DNA of 64,000 bases from Hymenolepis diminuta (lineage: Eukaryota; Platyhelminthes; Cestoda; Cyclophyllidea; Hymenolepididae): NCBI GenBank assembly GCA_900708905.1, contig CAADRB010000054.1, positions 530,592-594,591 of the forward strand. Reading direction: 5' to 3'. Position 1 is the first letter of the stretch; every line of letters begins with the position of its first letter. Shown piece by piece: positions 1 to 15,010 of this stretch. The notes under the pieces are model-generated. The model saw only the letters and a list, made by a program, of their open reading frames with translations, was not told the DNA's origin and did not search any database. The position numbers and the translations under genes are program-made.

Positions 1-240
1 AACGGACAGATACACCTTTGGCTAGGACAGGCCTACCGTGAGTCACACAATTAATATGTTGTATTATTTTTGAGGCAGAAAAATGAAATGAGATCCTTCA
101 GTGATACCTTGGTATAATTGAGTGGCGAGGACCACGATGTGATTAATTTCTATGTACTGAGTGCAACGCGCCTCTGATAGGGAACAGTATCAGACGCAGA
201 CCTCTCCGATGAAAAGTAGACCGAAACTAGACTAAATTAG

Positions 241-545
241 CATTATAATCTAACCTTCTCTATAGAATACCGTAACCGACTCTTAGATTCTCTAATACAT
301 TACGCTAGTTGCAGACACGACCCGACAACACCACAATACAAAGCGACCCAAACCGCTGTATCAACAGAAAACGCACGCTTTCGCATCGATAGATCGATTT
401 GCATTATGCGCCATTTACGACCGTAATGTAAATAAATTCGTTCGAATGAAAGGAATTAAAAGAAGCAGTTTTTAAAAGTTGAAAAATAAAGATTCTTACA
501 TATAAAAATTATTTTGGGAAAAATATTATTTTCTTTTATGTAACG
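241..545 (-). repeat. Solo LTR of a gypsy-type retrotransposon (family A, copy 1)
   Basis: Read on the minus strand this roughly 305-base block matches the complete LTR at 13672-13985 along its whole length. Both share the start (C/TG then TTACAT followed by AAAATAATATTT), the central GGTTTGGGTCG stretch, and the terminal GAGTYGRTTRCGGTATYYTA block. No coding sequence lies beside it, so it is a solo LTR left by recombination. The flanks are ATTAG on the left and GTTAG on the right, which fits a short target-site duplication around TTAG. The terminal bases have drifted (CG instead of TG at its start, TG instead of CA at its end). Confidence 0.7.
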
Positions 546-3143
546 GTTAGCGACCACGCAGACCAACAGGAGGACTTCGCAATTCAAAGCACGTGCTACC
601 AGCAGATAAATGGACCAGTGGTAATGAAGTACGCCGACAAAAGGCTATCTATGGGACTAGCCTTCGACTGCATGGTGTCTTGTTACGTGTGCTAATGATG
701 CTAGTTCTCCCTATTCCTCATCCTCTCAATGAATGCTTCTACTCTCTAAAGATCCGTAAATTGTGTACCTTCCAAGGTTAACGCCTAGATCAATACTGAA
801 TAAATACCTAAGTAAAGAGATAAAAATATAAATAATATTAATTAAAATTAATTTTTTTATTAATTGTTGCCTTTTCGAAATGATTATGAACTTCTTTCCT
901 TAACGTTGTTTTTCGGTTCATGAATCTAACAAATATTATCGCCACATTTATCTAAAATCACAGAATTTTCGAAGTGATGAGATTTACTAGGTTGCATTTA
1001 ACACGTCATAGGGTTGAGAAGACTCAAGTAATTTTCTCCGAATGATGCACATAATGTTCACAATCAAATTGTCCGACACTTGAATATTTAGTCATCTTCT
1101 TAATGACCATAACTTACGATACCTCACTTGTTATTTTAAGATGGTAAGTCGTCTTGTTGAGAAACTCGACTAAGTTAATTTCTCATGTATTTTAAAGCAC
1201 TTAATGCACTTTTCTCATGAATACAATTTAATGTGTTCGCCATTGATGAGTCCAATTTATTTAACTTATCCTCCGCTAGAATGCATGTGGTTTGATGGGT
1301 CCGAGTAATATACAAATGAATTATTCGCACTTTCAAGCATAACCTCCGGAAATTAGGTGATAAATGCGCATTTACACCTGTTTTCTTTTCATTTTGGATG
1401 TTATATCTAGTCAGCTGGCCACTAATCCAGAGACTGTTTGGTGTTTAACGACTCAGAGGTCCAAATATGAAGATATCTTATCTATCGTGATGATAAGAGT
1501 TTAAATATCTCGTTTTTATCTATCAAGACCGGTTTTCATACATTCGAATAACGAGAAGAATTTTTGATAAGATCCGAAACAATCACATAAGAGTCCACTC
1601 TACTGACCTTATATACTGTCTCCGATTGCACACTCCAACGTTGGTGAGTTGGTCGTAGATAACCCTATTTTATTTATTTCTTACGGCGATGCAAGAACCT
1701 TTAATCACAATGGAGTATCCAACACGCAAGAAAAGATTTCGCAGCCCCATAATTTGTGTAACATTCGTCTACTGAACGACAGAGGAGACCATCAATTAGC
1801 AAATCGTCTTTGGGGTTGTGAAGATCGACTCACAAGTGTCTTCTCTCTTCACTGTTGTTTACAATCGACACGTAATCTCTTATGCACACGTTTCTGTTGT
1901 GGTTGGTGTTCGATAATACGAATAAACTCTTCGTAGGATTCATCTCCCAAATTTCGCCCTTTTTCTCTCTTAACACCAGTTTAGCACCCAAATGGAGCTG
2001 CCTCGACAAAGTTTGTGTGCAGATTTAGAGGTACCCGAGTTTAGTAGACAGGATTTCAGCTAATGTCTCATCTTTCCTGTGAAGACTTCCAAATATGTTT
2101 AATATCCGAAGAGACTTTTACGGGAGAACCTTACCATTCACTTCTCTCTTAGTGTGTAAGCCTAGCATCATCCGTCCAGCAGCTTTGAACGTGTTACCAT
2201 CCACTTAACTATAGACAATTGTTGGCGTGGCACAAAAGGAGTGACCTGACAATTTTTCATGCAGCCTTGCTTGAGCCTTAATGGAAATTATTTTCCATCT
2301 TTCAATCGGCCCGATTTTCAGAGTCAAACTCGATTATCTGAATTACGATGTTGAAAACTGGGAAGGCTAGTTATCTCGGACCGAATTAAAAAAGTACAAT
2401 ACGAATTTGAAAAATCATAGTCTCCTGCTAAAAAGTCCAAACGTTATAGATTAAGTAGGTAAATTTTTATTGACGACTCATCTGTATAGCGACGAAAGTT
2501 AATATTAAATATCTTATGATCAAAAGCCTGTATAATAATATTGGGAAATCTAAATTACCTGGACCAGCTGAGGCAAACTCGAATCGCTCTCACCGATTTC
2601 TCCTTTCCTTCCCATAACATGATAAGATTTTAGCGTACTTTGCTCGACAGGACCTTGTTTCAAAAATAACTAGATGAGACAGTCGTATAGATCTCATCAA
2701 GAGAAGACCGATGTTTCACTAGAGCGTGGTAGCTTAAGGTCAGCCGTAAACACATTACCCATTGCCTAAAATGTGACGTTAGTGGCAGCGCTCTCTTGAA
2801 TATCACAAATACAAAGAGAACTCACACACCAAAGTAATCGATAAGCGCGCATTAAAAAAGTTCCACCTGCGGTTTAAAAAATATAGCAGCTGGAATAAAG
2901 CTAACTAAAACTGAAGAAAGCAATTTCAGCGTACTTCAAAAGTGTAGCCGTTAATCTACTTACGAGGCTATAAAAGTAAACAGAGAAAGAATTACGCCTC
3001 GTCGTTTCAAAAAATAAGCTCATATACCTAAAAAAATCGAGCGAAAAATCCAGTAGCATTAAGTAAAATGCTATTATTTTAGATCACTGAGAAATTTACA
3101 AACGCTTCTTAATCTTTAAGGAAGCGCGCCTACTAGTTTATGA
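546..3143. other. Intergenic, no recognised gene
   Basis: No open frame here looks like a protein. The ones at 593-781 and 1649-1936 have no recognisable domain and no supporting splice sites. The last few hundred bases presumably contain the 3' UTR and terminator of the ATP synthase beta gene on the minus strand. I found no perfect AATAAA close to its stop. Confidence 0.6.
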
Positions 3144-4778
<1,635 letters not shown>

Positions 4779-7134
4779 CGTCGTAAAATCGAAACTGGTA
4801 GAGTTATATCGGCTACGGGAACAGAAGCCTCTGCGTTTATTGGTTTAAGTTATCAAGAACACTAATATGACAATTATAATAAAATAGTCAAATTTTTTAC
4901 GTAAAGCTAATTAATCTATTTTCACTTGAGTTTGAGTTAATTGGTCTCTAATTTGTGCGTCTGGCCGAAGAGTTTGGTAAGATTAAATGAAACGAAGTAT
5001 TCTTTATATAAAAATTATTTATTCATGAAAGTTAATTTTCTTTCCGAATCATTGTTTATTTCGCTGAAAAAATACAAAATTTTAGGTCTTTTTTGAATTC
5101 GGAAAACTAGAATATGTAAATTGAACACAGATTAATGTATTATTTACAATTTTAGTTTGCAAATCCATTGGAAACTGCCTATGAATTTCTTAATGGTATA
5201 CATACGGAAATATATCTGTCTAGTAATAAATATATGTGTGTTGCATATTCTTATTATTCGGTTGACTTTTAATTATGTTTGCCCTCAAAGTATGGTGTAG
5301 AAGGTTTATGCGGAACTTGGGACTGGTGCTAATGTGCTTCAAAATCAACTATCATTTTTTAACCATATCCACCTCGAAAGATATGATTTTTACAAAATGC
5401 AATGCACTTACTTTTATCCATATTACTAAATCGACACAAAATTGAACCTTAATAGCATTTGAATATTTCTGTGCCTAATATTTTTTATTCGTTCAGCGAG
5501 TATGAACAGAGAAACCAAGCCACATGATAAGACGCTGACAAACGTGATTCCCGGCTGCCAAGTGCGATATTTATCTCGAGAGGGACATGCACCTTCTATC
5601 TACTATCTACATGCTTAATCAATCTTATTATTGGTTAGAGATTGGAAGGTAAATTGTGCTCCAGAAATCTTGATAATTATTCCACATTGAATGAATGGAC
5701 TTGGTGGTCTTTAATTTTTCTGCAATCAATGAGACTCCCAGCCATTTTAAAAGGCTTATCATTATAAATAGTTATTGGTAAAGTAATAAATTATCTTACA
5801 TTTCTGTATTCGCTCCACAAATATTGACTGCTCCTAATTTAACTACAACATAATCATATTTGAAATTTTTCTGGCACCAAATTTTATTTCAGTAGCATTG
5901 CCAAATGTAAATCATTTGTAAAGGATGTTAACAAAAGGTTAGACTTAGTGACTAACAAGCGCTTCAGATACCATGGTATTATGAAGATCGGGACGCCATT
6001 ATCTTGCTTCGAATAATGATCCGATAGAAAGGTCATTGGATGGTAGGTCTCTTAATTATGAATACTCTGAGTGTCTTCTTCCCGTAAAAATTAATAAAGA
6101 AAATATTCCCTTTAGAATGACTTGAAATGTATTATATTATAAACCAAAACCTGTTTACGAAGATAAGCTGTTTTCCTTTGCTCTCATATCTCAAGCGATT
6201 GATAGTTAATAAAATGTGAAATTTATTTTGGGGTTCTAAAAATCAGTTGTAAAATGAATATTTTTGCCTACAAGCGACAAAAATACCAACACAATGTGGC
6301 TGTTGAAATGTATCTCACTAAACTGGAATATGCATTTCATATTAATTAGGCATTTTCTCATTCTTTGATTTATGAAAATGTTATTAATCCCAACAAATTT
6401 ATACGATTTCTCACGTACGAATTTTAGTTGATGCATATTTTTATATCAACCACAATGCATACAGATTTCGTTAACATAAAAATCATTTAACTGGTATTCA
6501 TTTTCCCCTTTTGGACCTTACTACACGCACATTATTTTTGAGCAATAGCATTTTTACCATATACAAATTGATATGTCGGTCATTTCTATAAATAATATTC
6601 CAATATCAATACTGATTTATAATATCTATGCCAAATACTCATGTCACAGTCTGAGATATAGTAAGATTAGTCAATTTCCGTTTGCTAGAATTCCTCTTGA
6701 TAGAACATTCAAAGGAATGCATCCGTGCTTGATAGGAGCATACTTTGTCCACACAAGATGAAATGTTTTCAATTGAACGTGAAGATTAAAAGGTGTATAT
6801 ACATTTTCCCATTTCTGTATGGAATATTTTACTTTGTAATGAAGTGCACTTGCGTGATTCTAATCTTTCCCTGGTTCATAAAAGTTCGATGATCAAAGTA
6901 AAGATTAGTACACAAATCCAGAAAAGAATAGAAGGGAAAACTGAAAATATGCAAAAATTAGACTTCTGAAAGTATTGTCCTACTATTTTTTAGTGGAACA
7001 TTCATCATCATAATTCTCACAGGAAGAACCGTATTCAAGATGAAAACTATGAGATGATTTTTAAACATGATATTCACTTCACTTTTTTTGTTATTAAAGT
7101 AGATATATCAATGTTTGCAATTAAGCTACTGGTA
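4779..7134. other. Intergenic, upstream of the ATP synthase gene
   Basis: AT-rich sequence with no recognisable gene. The first few hundred bases should include the promoter of the minus-strand ATP synthase beta gene. No distinct core promoter element could be assigned. Confidence 0.5.
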
Positions 7135-7974
7135 GATGAATCCCAATATGTTTCCGAAATTTCTGTCTGGATCATCACTAATCTTTGAGATCTAATTATC
7201 TCGACCTCTACTATGGCCAGCAGATGTCTAACAACACCTGGCGATTAGAAATGATTGACTGACCATAAGATCTCCACTATAATGTCCACAGGTGGTCCCG
7301 CTGTTTGCTTGCGTGTTTGTACATAGATACCTAAGCGGATGTCGATCATTACGCCCAGACACCGACAGAGAGACATGACTGACGTCTAACAAAGAAATGT
7401 CTTGTATATAAACCAAATTTACAAATTAATAAATTGAGGTGGCTTGCCTGCCACCTCCTGACTGATCTGGCGACATGGATGACTTGACTTATTCCTTCTA
7501 ATCGATCGATGTGACCCCCGATAGCTCCTTCTTCACGTTATTACAACCTCACAGTGACGTTTGAAGTGCTTGACTCCCCTGCAACCTCAGGTGCCCTGAG
7601 AGAACCATCGTATGTCCTTAAGTGCTTTATTTTAATTAGCGGAATAAGCCAATTAAGGGGTCTTTGAATGAGCCCTGTTACAGTCTAATTTCCCACATCA
7701 GCGAATCATTTCCGGAACCATTTCATCTATTTACCCTACCCCTCTTCCATGAAACTATATAAAGCTCCCTTCTATACAGACACAAAGTGGAGGGACAGAC
7801 ATATGCTTGTCACTTACCGGCTCCCACGCTTCCCTCTTACCTCATCCGTCCCCCGTCTCTCTTTTACCCTCTTCAATCCTCATTGTGGTTTGTTCAATAG
7901 ACTTTGGTATGCACAACTCTTGTGTTCTACTTTTAGAGCTGTCGTTTTCTGCCATTAGTTGTTACCTTCAACAC
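7135..7974 (+). repeat. LTR-like dispersed repeat (family D), copy 1, with an internal insertion
   Basis: From about 7551 to 7974 this is almost base-for-base the same as 19517-19957, and the similarity resumes upstream at 7135-7208 versus 19462-19516. It carries a TATA box (ACTATATAAAGC, near 7756) followed by a long pyrimidine-rich stretch (CTTCCCTCTTACC, CCGTCTCTC), which is the layout of an LTR promoter and leader. The frame at 7749-7958 is open in both copies, but both are non-coding in character. Copy 1 contains an extra 337-base block listed separately. High identity between the copies implies recent spread or local duplication. Confidence 0.75.
7209..7545 (+). mobile_element. 337-base insertion in repeat copy 1 with 5-base target duplication (solo-LTR-like)
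   Basis: Copy 2 of the surrounding repeat reads straight through CGACCTCACAGTG, whereas copy 1 has this block between two copies of ACCTC (7204-7208 and 7546-7550). A 5-base duplication is typical of LTR-retrotransposon integration. The block ends in CA and contains a TATA-like TGTATATAAACC near 7400, then AATAAA near 7427, then TGGCGACATGG. That order resembles promoter, polyadenylation signal and a primer-binding-like site. Its first bases (TACTATGG) are not the usual TG, so the class is uncertain. Confidence 0.6.
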
Positions 7975-10900
7975 TATAATTAATGATGTGAAAATGATAA
8001 ATCTCATTTATAATCAAATCCAAACTTCTTTATTTCCTAATATCCAGAAACGGCTAATATATCTGGGTTTATCTAAGAGGAAAATATCCCATTAACTGGT
8101 TATCTCATCTGAGTATGACAAATTTCAAGTGGTTGTCACCGTTGTTAGAGGTTATTAATCAAAACTGGACCATTTGACCGTGGTTTCATTCGTCCGAACT
8201 AATAGGGATCTATTCACCCATTTTGGTTAGTTTTCAAAGGCAGAAGAAAAGTTTGTCCTTATTAGGTAATAACATTGGTGACGCAGTCGACATTCTCATT
8301 AAATAATTGAGAGAATTTATTATTATTATAACCCGCAGAAATTCAAAAAAATTTTGTGGCTATTCATTGTATGAAATATACCGCAATCTGGTATCAGTAA
8401 AGTTCAATAAAGGGTAGAGGAGAGGCGAGTGGTAAGAGGACGCCAAAAGAGTCTTACTTTATTTTATTTTTGAATTTAGACTGTAGGATATTTACCTGAT
8501 TGGTAGTTCATATTCAAGTTTCATTATTTGTCATTTGGATCATTAAACAAATTCACAGTCATAATATCCCGTACTTATTGTCATGTTGTTTAGTTATGGT
8601 AGGTGGTCTTGACTGTTCAAATCATTTTTCTTCCAAAAATTAAAAAAAGCAGAGGAGTCTTGTGTGGTATTAGGCATTTTACATTGGCTAAGAGAAGCTA
8701 TTAAACTTTAACTCTGAGAAATTATTTAATCGAAAGGAGATGGGTGAGTTTTTAGGGATTGAGGCTGTGAAAAGAATTTATAATACTAATAATTCCCAAG
8801 TCTATTTATGAAAATATTTTCCAAACCTCATACCAGGTAGAGAGTGGCATCATTGAGCCTTCCGGGTGCGAGAATCGAATTTCATCACCCACTATGTTGA
8901 CCAGATTTAACCAGTGCAGATGGATATTCCACTCATTGGGTGTAGGATGATGGAAATTGAAACTTTGACATCACCCATTACTGTCCATTGTTTTCGTGGC
9001 TGCCGCTGCTGAATCGGTTTTTCGGGATGTTTATTTCCTGAACTAACAAAAGTTGTTATTCGTAGTGAAATACAATTTTAATTTGTTGAAATATCCTCCA
9101 ATAAATAGCATTTAATTTGAAGACAAAAAAATCAAAATGCTTTTATTGGTTTGCAGCAACTAAAGTAATATTAATCACCGTAATATAGCTGATTTACCGG
9201 TAGTGTAAGACTAAGACCAGAGTTAAGTTTGTTTTGCTGGAATGGGCCCAGAGATGTCTCCATATTAATCTACTGGTCATCTCAGAGGTTAACATAACGT
9301 AACAGAGTTTCTCAGAATCAGAAGAATAAGGGTTGAGAAGGGCAGTAATAACGGAATGAGAGAGAAAGAGAAAGGAGTAAATGAGAGGGCTGGGTATACA
9401 TGCCTATGAAGCGCGTGTGAATGTGAATTGTGAAACCGGATGAAATAGGGAATTAGTTGACTTGTCCAAAAGTAACAATGTGACAAGCAGACTTATGCGT
9501 TATCGCATGCGTACTACTCGGTAATAGCAACATAATTATACGAAAGTCAACATGTCAATTAATTCGGCTAAGTCACCATTGTAGAATCATATTGTGATCC
9601 CAAATTTCCTATTTACACGTCAAACCAAATTCGCAGGGTCAAACAGACCATTTCAATATTGGTAATGAAAATTCCTAATACCTATAGCAGGCTATTCATT
9701 TAAGGATAGGCGAAATAAAAGAAATTATCGGGCTTAAGGATGCACTGTTTATAGGAGAGTGATCAATCTCCAAATCCACATTACTGTCAATCACACTTAA
9801 ACACAAATAAAATGTGAGCCTCATCACCCACTTTTGTTCACCAAAAATTCTCCGCTTCTACGTGTAGATAACATAAAATCGGACCGGATTTCATTTTTTT
9901 TAACACTGATAATTTTCTTACTCTTACCCATGTTAAAACAAAAAATACCCATTATATAATCTAAAAGCACCTAAATACGTATAAGACAATTAAAATAGAA
10001 TGCGATGGGAAGGCAAAATGAAATAAATAAACAAGTTCAAAGGATTTCTTCTTGATATTAACTCCAGACTCGTCAAGTTAGCTGTTTCTTAGAGAGATTA
10101 TTTCATGAAGACCCTCGGGTTTTTGATCACATGAACTTTTGTGCGTAAAATTTATTAGACTGTCATTTTTTTACAGTCTATGTGCATAGTGTATGAAGTG
10201 GATTAATCTGAAGACGAAATCGTGTTATTAGTCATATCCATTCACTTTTTCATTATCTCTTTTGACCGCTACAGAACAGAGTTAAATAGCGAACTCTCTT
10301 AGTAAATAAGTCTTATATTCCTCTATCTCAGATATTGGTAGCGAATAAACGTAGAAGTCTGTGGGAGTGAATCGAGGAAATATCCATTCTTATTAATTAA
10401 ATCTCCCATAATTTAAGAAAAATGATTATGACTACCATTATTTCAATGATTTCCTTACATTACAATATCATGACATGACATAACAATGTTGTCTATCAGT
10501 TATCAATTCAAAATGAAAGTGTTTTGATATATATATCTTTCTATGAGACCTGTTTTACCATATTAATTTTCTTCCTTATATAATAAAATTAATTCCATGC
10601 TTTACTTGTCTATTAATCACATATTTATTGACAGCAAAACACCCCCAATAATGGAATTGCAATAATTCAACTTGAAACATAATTTTTAAGAAATATTTTG
10701 ACTGACATGCACAAAACTTTTCTTTTATTGAAAGATAGGACTATATTAAGCGCATTCATATTTTCAATAGTTTGCTATTTCTAGACCACCTAGACCGATG
10801 CTGCTTTAGCATAAACATAATTAAATTCGAAAACAAAAACATTTCATGACGAAATAAAGGAAAATAGCAAGATTTGCTGCTTTAAATTTAAAAAAATAAT

Positions 10901-11598
10901 TTTTAATGTTAAAATATCAAATTAACATTCAATTGGTCACCTATATTTTCTTATATTATATTTTGGTTTTATGCGGGAAAGAAGGAAATCGAATGCCACT
11001 TTTATGGAGATTGCATTATTATCACCAACATTAATACAAAAAATTACAAATTTAGTTGACATTGAACAGCTATAAGTTCAACTAATGATTGAGCGGCGGA
11101 GATCGGAAAAATACAGAGAAAAACGTCAAGGTATCCAAGAAACTGCTTCACTTTATTTTTGGACTTGGGTTGTACAACATTTACTAAATGGGCAGTTCGG
11201 GGTTCAAAATTGAAATTTCAAGATTCATTCTCTGATTGCAGCAGATGCTTTTCTAAGATATTCAGTGCTTTAATGACCGGTTTTATTAAATTAGAAAGGG
11301 TTGATCTTGCCGCTTCACTTCATTCATTTTCTAGTAGTTGAGAAGGCAAATGATCTTATAAGCTATACCGAAGCTTATTACTTCAAAGTAACAGAGATGA
11401 GATAAAATTAGATGAGTTATCAGAGCTCCGTATGCTGTGCCCAATCAGAGTGAACTCAGCAACATTTTATAAAAAATTATATATTAATTTTGTATATTTA
11501 AAAAATCTCTCATGATAAAATTCATTATAATTTATGGAGATTATAAATGACGTGCCCTAAGTAAAAGAATTTTAGAATATTTGAATAAAGACACCTTT
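7975..11598. other. Intergenic, AT-rich
   Basis: No supportable gene. A T-arm-like stretch near 8860-8910, followed by AACCAGTG, looks like a decayed SINE of the kind seen near MED12, but it is too eroded to annotate. The sequence at 9290-9490 is purine-rich and weakly recalls repeat family D on the minus strand. Confidence 0.45.
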
Positions 11599-11599
11599 G

Positions 11600-13985
11600 A
11601 CTTTATTGTTGTACATCTATGAGTTGGTTACGGTGTCCTACAGGGAAGAACAAATCGTAACAGTTTTGGCGACGTAGTTATCGAAGGAGGCCCAAATCTC
11701 TTCATTTGTGAGAAACATCTTCACTCAGGTAAATTGCTTAGGCCGACAAAGGATCCTAAAGAAAACATGAAAATGTTGGTGTGTTTCATCTAAATCCCCT
11801 TATAGGTGAACCTTTGCAACATGGTACCTAGATACCGTAATATTCATGAAAAAAAAACCGTTATAAATCTCCCCTACGCAATTCGAATTACCGTGCCGCT
11901 CGGTAAATTTAACAGAAGCAACCAAGACTTATATTCGTCTTATCTTCAACTGATGGATTCTACCAACCTAACTTATGAAAAGATAATTAGTAAGTTGGTA
12001 CGGTTGTTGGTGATAACATTTCTCTCTTCAGCAGATGCTATATATGCTTCGATGTGGCCACACGTGAAGATGAAGACGTTCAACATTACATGGGTATCGT
12101 TAACCAACTTTGCACTAGTTTCCGATTTGGCTCTCTCAAAAGGGACAAATTCAGAAGCCTCAGTTTCTTTCTTGGTCCCCGAACTCCTTTCTATGCTCAG
12201 ATTCGCCTCAGACTTCTGTCCCACTTACACACTGAAATCAATGTCAAAAAGTCTCATCGCGGACTCGGATCTCCTGCAGGATCGTGAACCGTGAGTGTTC
12301 AATCTGAAAGGACCTGAAAATAACCGATCATCTATCGGCCGAGGGAACTTGTTCCCCATCTGATATTCATACGACGGATATCAGGAGCAGTCACTCCCAA
12401 GATGCAGATTTTGTGGAGAACGTCACTATCATCGAGACTGCTCCTTAGAAAACGTCGCTGCCATAACTGCAGCGAAAATTGTCACGAGGAAGGCTTCTGT
12501 AGAAAATCCTCTACGAGCAGTTCGGTGTGACAGAACCCAAACAACAAGAGAACGTTAACTCAGACGGGGCAGAGCTATTTCAGGCAAATTTTAACACTAA
12601 AAATACGCTAACTTAAGTATTAATGGTATACTGTTTGAGCCCCAAATCGACACTGGCCCCGATATCACCATCGTCTCCTTCCAGTATCTAATGCTTATGG
12701 TAATGTTGTGCCACTCTACAAATCGATGGGATGTAAGGCTGCATTCCTGGAGAAGACAATCTTCTAGGAGTGCTACGTTGCAGATCAAAATATCCTCGTG
12801 GATCTAGACTGTGTCGATGAGGTCAACCATTTCCAGTTCCCAGACACCTATTTGTACCAACGAATGCAGAGAATCTCGTGAGAGAATGCAACTAGTGTTT
12901 ACATGTTGCCGAACTCCCCCATTCTACTATTCCTACTCAGTTTTCGAAACTAAATTCTCCCAGAACTCATCCCGAATTTTCCATCTCTGGACCCACTAAA
13001 GGCACGATATACTTTACGGTGACATACACATTCGAAGGGGTTCGATATTATTCAACTCTCGCCGGCAACTAGCAGATCAGTCATCTCTATTCTCAACAAA
13101 TTCTTTTTGACTCGAGATGAAACCGAAACACTCGTTACGGATCCAAGTGCTCACTTTGACTATATTTTGCTCTGTTCGACCGATTATTCACTAAGACCAT
13201 CTCTCGCCGTGTTAGGACAATCCGCCCCCGCAGCAGAATTTAGGGGTCAAGATTTGAGGACAGTGTGTGTCCTGACAAAGTGCGACCCGAAGCGCGATAT
13301 AGTGTGGGCAATCTTGTGTATGTCCGCGACTATCGTATAAATTACTAAGTGACATGGTAGCAATATCTACGATGTCGAGACCGGAAAGGACACTCAATGT
13401 CGCGAAAACAAAAAGCTCAGACCAGGAGAGTTTGATTTATCGAACCGAGAGAGGCATTATTCTGTGAATAGTCTTGATGCTAATACTTTCTGTGTTCTTC
13501 ACCTTATATCTCTCTCGCTCCCGAACAGCCTGTGGTCCTCTGATGTGGTGCAACGGCGCAAAAAGATCAAGATATTACCCCCATGTATTAATAGGACTCG
13601 ATGGCAACTCTCTCGTCTCTCGGTCGATCTTGCGACAAAGACGAACCGGTGATTAAATCTATGAGTGGAGGTGCTACATTAGAGAAAATAATATTTTCTA
13701 CAAAAATAATTCTTATGTGCAAGATTCTTTGCTTTCCATCCTTTAAGTCCCGCTTCTTTTAATATCCCTATATTCAAACGAATTTACTTATTTAAGATTG
13801 TAACTGGCGTATAATATAAATTAACCTATCGATACGAGAGCGTTCGTCTTATTTTGATATGGTGGTTTGGGTCGTTTTGTGTTGCAATCCTGTCAGATTG
13901 TCGGGTTGTACTTTTAACTAGTGCAATTTCTTAGAGAATCTAAGAGTTGATTGCGGTATCTTACAGAGAAGAGCAGATCATAACA
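11600..13985 (+). mobile_element. Ty3/gypsy LTR retrotransposon relic with no recognisable reverse transcriptase
   Basis: The left side ends in an LTR terminus at 11662 (GTTACGGTGTCCTACAGGGAAGAACAAATCGTAACA, in two parts across 11626-11662). It is followed after a few bases by TGGCGACG, a plausible primer-binding site. The interior shows a Gag-like frame at 12054-12287, a CX2CX3HX4C zinc knuckle (CRFCGERHYHRDC, around 12400-12438), and an aspartic protease core (INGILFEPQIDTGPDITIVS, around 12618-12680) with the DTG triad. Integrase remnants follow (TLVTDPSAHFD around 13130, VYVRDYR around 13320). No reverse transcriptase or RNase H motif lies between protease and integrase. A purine tract, GAGTGGAGG, precedes the 3' LTR. 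Stops and frame changes throughout show that it is dead. Confidence 0.8.
13672..13985 (+). repeat. 3' LTR of the gypsy relic (family A, best-preserved copy)
   Basis: This 314-base unit starts TGCTACATT right after the purine tract and ends ATCATAACA, so the TG...CA termini are intact. It matches 241-545 (inverted) and 38801-39022 (direct). Its last 35 or so bases match the surviving end of the 5' LTR at 11626-11662. Confidence 0.75.
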
Positions 13986-14429
13986 GTGTGGCTTTCAAAA
14001 TGGCATTCATTGAAGTGAGGAAAGTAAGCAATGATGATATCGGTCTTCTATCTAAAATTTACACATGGACGGTTTTTTATCGCTTTCGCTCCTCCGGAGT
14101 GTTGCTTTAGATACGATTATGTGAATTTTGCCATATATATGTCCGTTTTCAAGAACGACGGTTTGCATTCTTAATCCCATTTCACAGACCAGTGCAAATT
14201 CGATATTATTATTGGCGATGCAGCATTTGTATGTACGCATTCAGAGTCATCACATTTGTTTCAGATAGGGCTGGTTATGACTTCAATTAGTTTGATTAAT
14301 GTGTGATGAAATGTCTGACGAAAATGCCTGACTTCGAGTGGATGTTCAGTTAATTATTTGTTACCCTTACTATAAATATACCGTGCTATGAGCGACGATT
14401 CTTAGCCAGAAACTCCCATGAGAAAATAG

Positions 14430-15010
14430 CTTGCTTCGAAGTTAGGTAAGAAGCAAAAGATAACAACTAACGATTGGCAGCTTACAAGTAATAACGGCAG
14501 CAACAGTCACCAATTCGTGGCTGTTTGAGTGAGAACTAACAACAGTTGTGGAGCAGAACACCAAGAGTTGATTGAACCTAAATACCAAAACGTATTGAAG
14601 GAAGCCACAACGAGAATTGAAGCGAGCAGGAGAGAGAGAGAGAGGGAAGAGAGATCGGAGAGTGCTGAGGAAGAGAGGAGATGAGAGGGAAGTGTGGGAG
14701 CCGGTAACTGACGCGCGTGAGTTATGTTTTGAGTGGAGATACAAAGACAGTTTTATATGAGTCACTTGGGTGAGGCCGCGCGAGAACATGAGCGCAGAAG
14801 TATTTTTAAGTGAAACGACGCCGTTATAGAAAGAGGGGAATATAGGGGGATGGGCCCGTTTTGACATGACATAGAAGAGTTTTGCATCATAGAGAGATAA
14901 AAGACCTCCCGAAACCGAAGCATCACCACAGAGAATGCGAATAAAGAGCAATTCTGGAAATATATAGAGAGCCATCATTCACATCCCCTTTCGGACGGGG
15001 CTATTTTCCC
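14430..15010 (-). repeat. Repeat family D, inverted and diverged copy 3
   Basis: On the minus strand, blocks of this region match copies 1 and 2 in the same order. They are TTACCGGCTCCCAC, then CTTCCCTCT, then TTCAATnCTCnTTGTGG, then TTGGTATnnAG, then TTGTGTTCT/TTGGTGTTCT and TTAGTTGTTA. A TATA-like CATATAAAAC sits where the others have CTATATAAAG. The 178-codon open frame here (14442-14978) comes from low-complexity repeat DNA and is not a gene. A (GA)n run lies at about 14629-14650. Confidence 0.55.

Noticed and set aside
593..1936. Open frames at 593-781 and 1649-1936
   Set aside because: Short, no family resemblance, no splice sites or codon pattern, and embedded in repeat-rich DNA.
9290..9490. 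Possible fourth copy of repeat family D on the minus strand
   Set aside because: Only general pyrimidine richness and a few short words are shared. There is no ordered block match.
14442..14978. 178-codon minus-strand open frame
   Set aside because: Lies wholly in the diverged LTR-like repeat copy 3. Its Ser/Leu-rich translation comes from pyrimidine-rich leader and (GA)n sequence.
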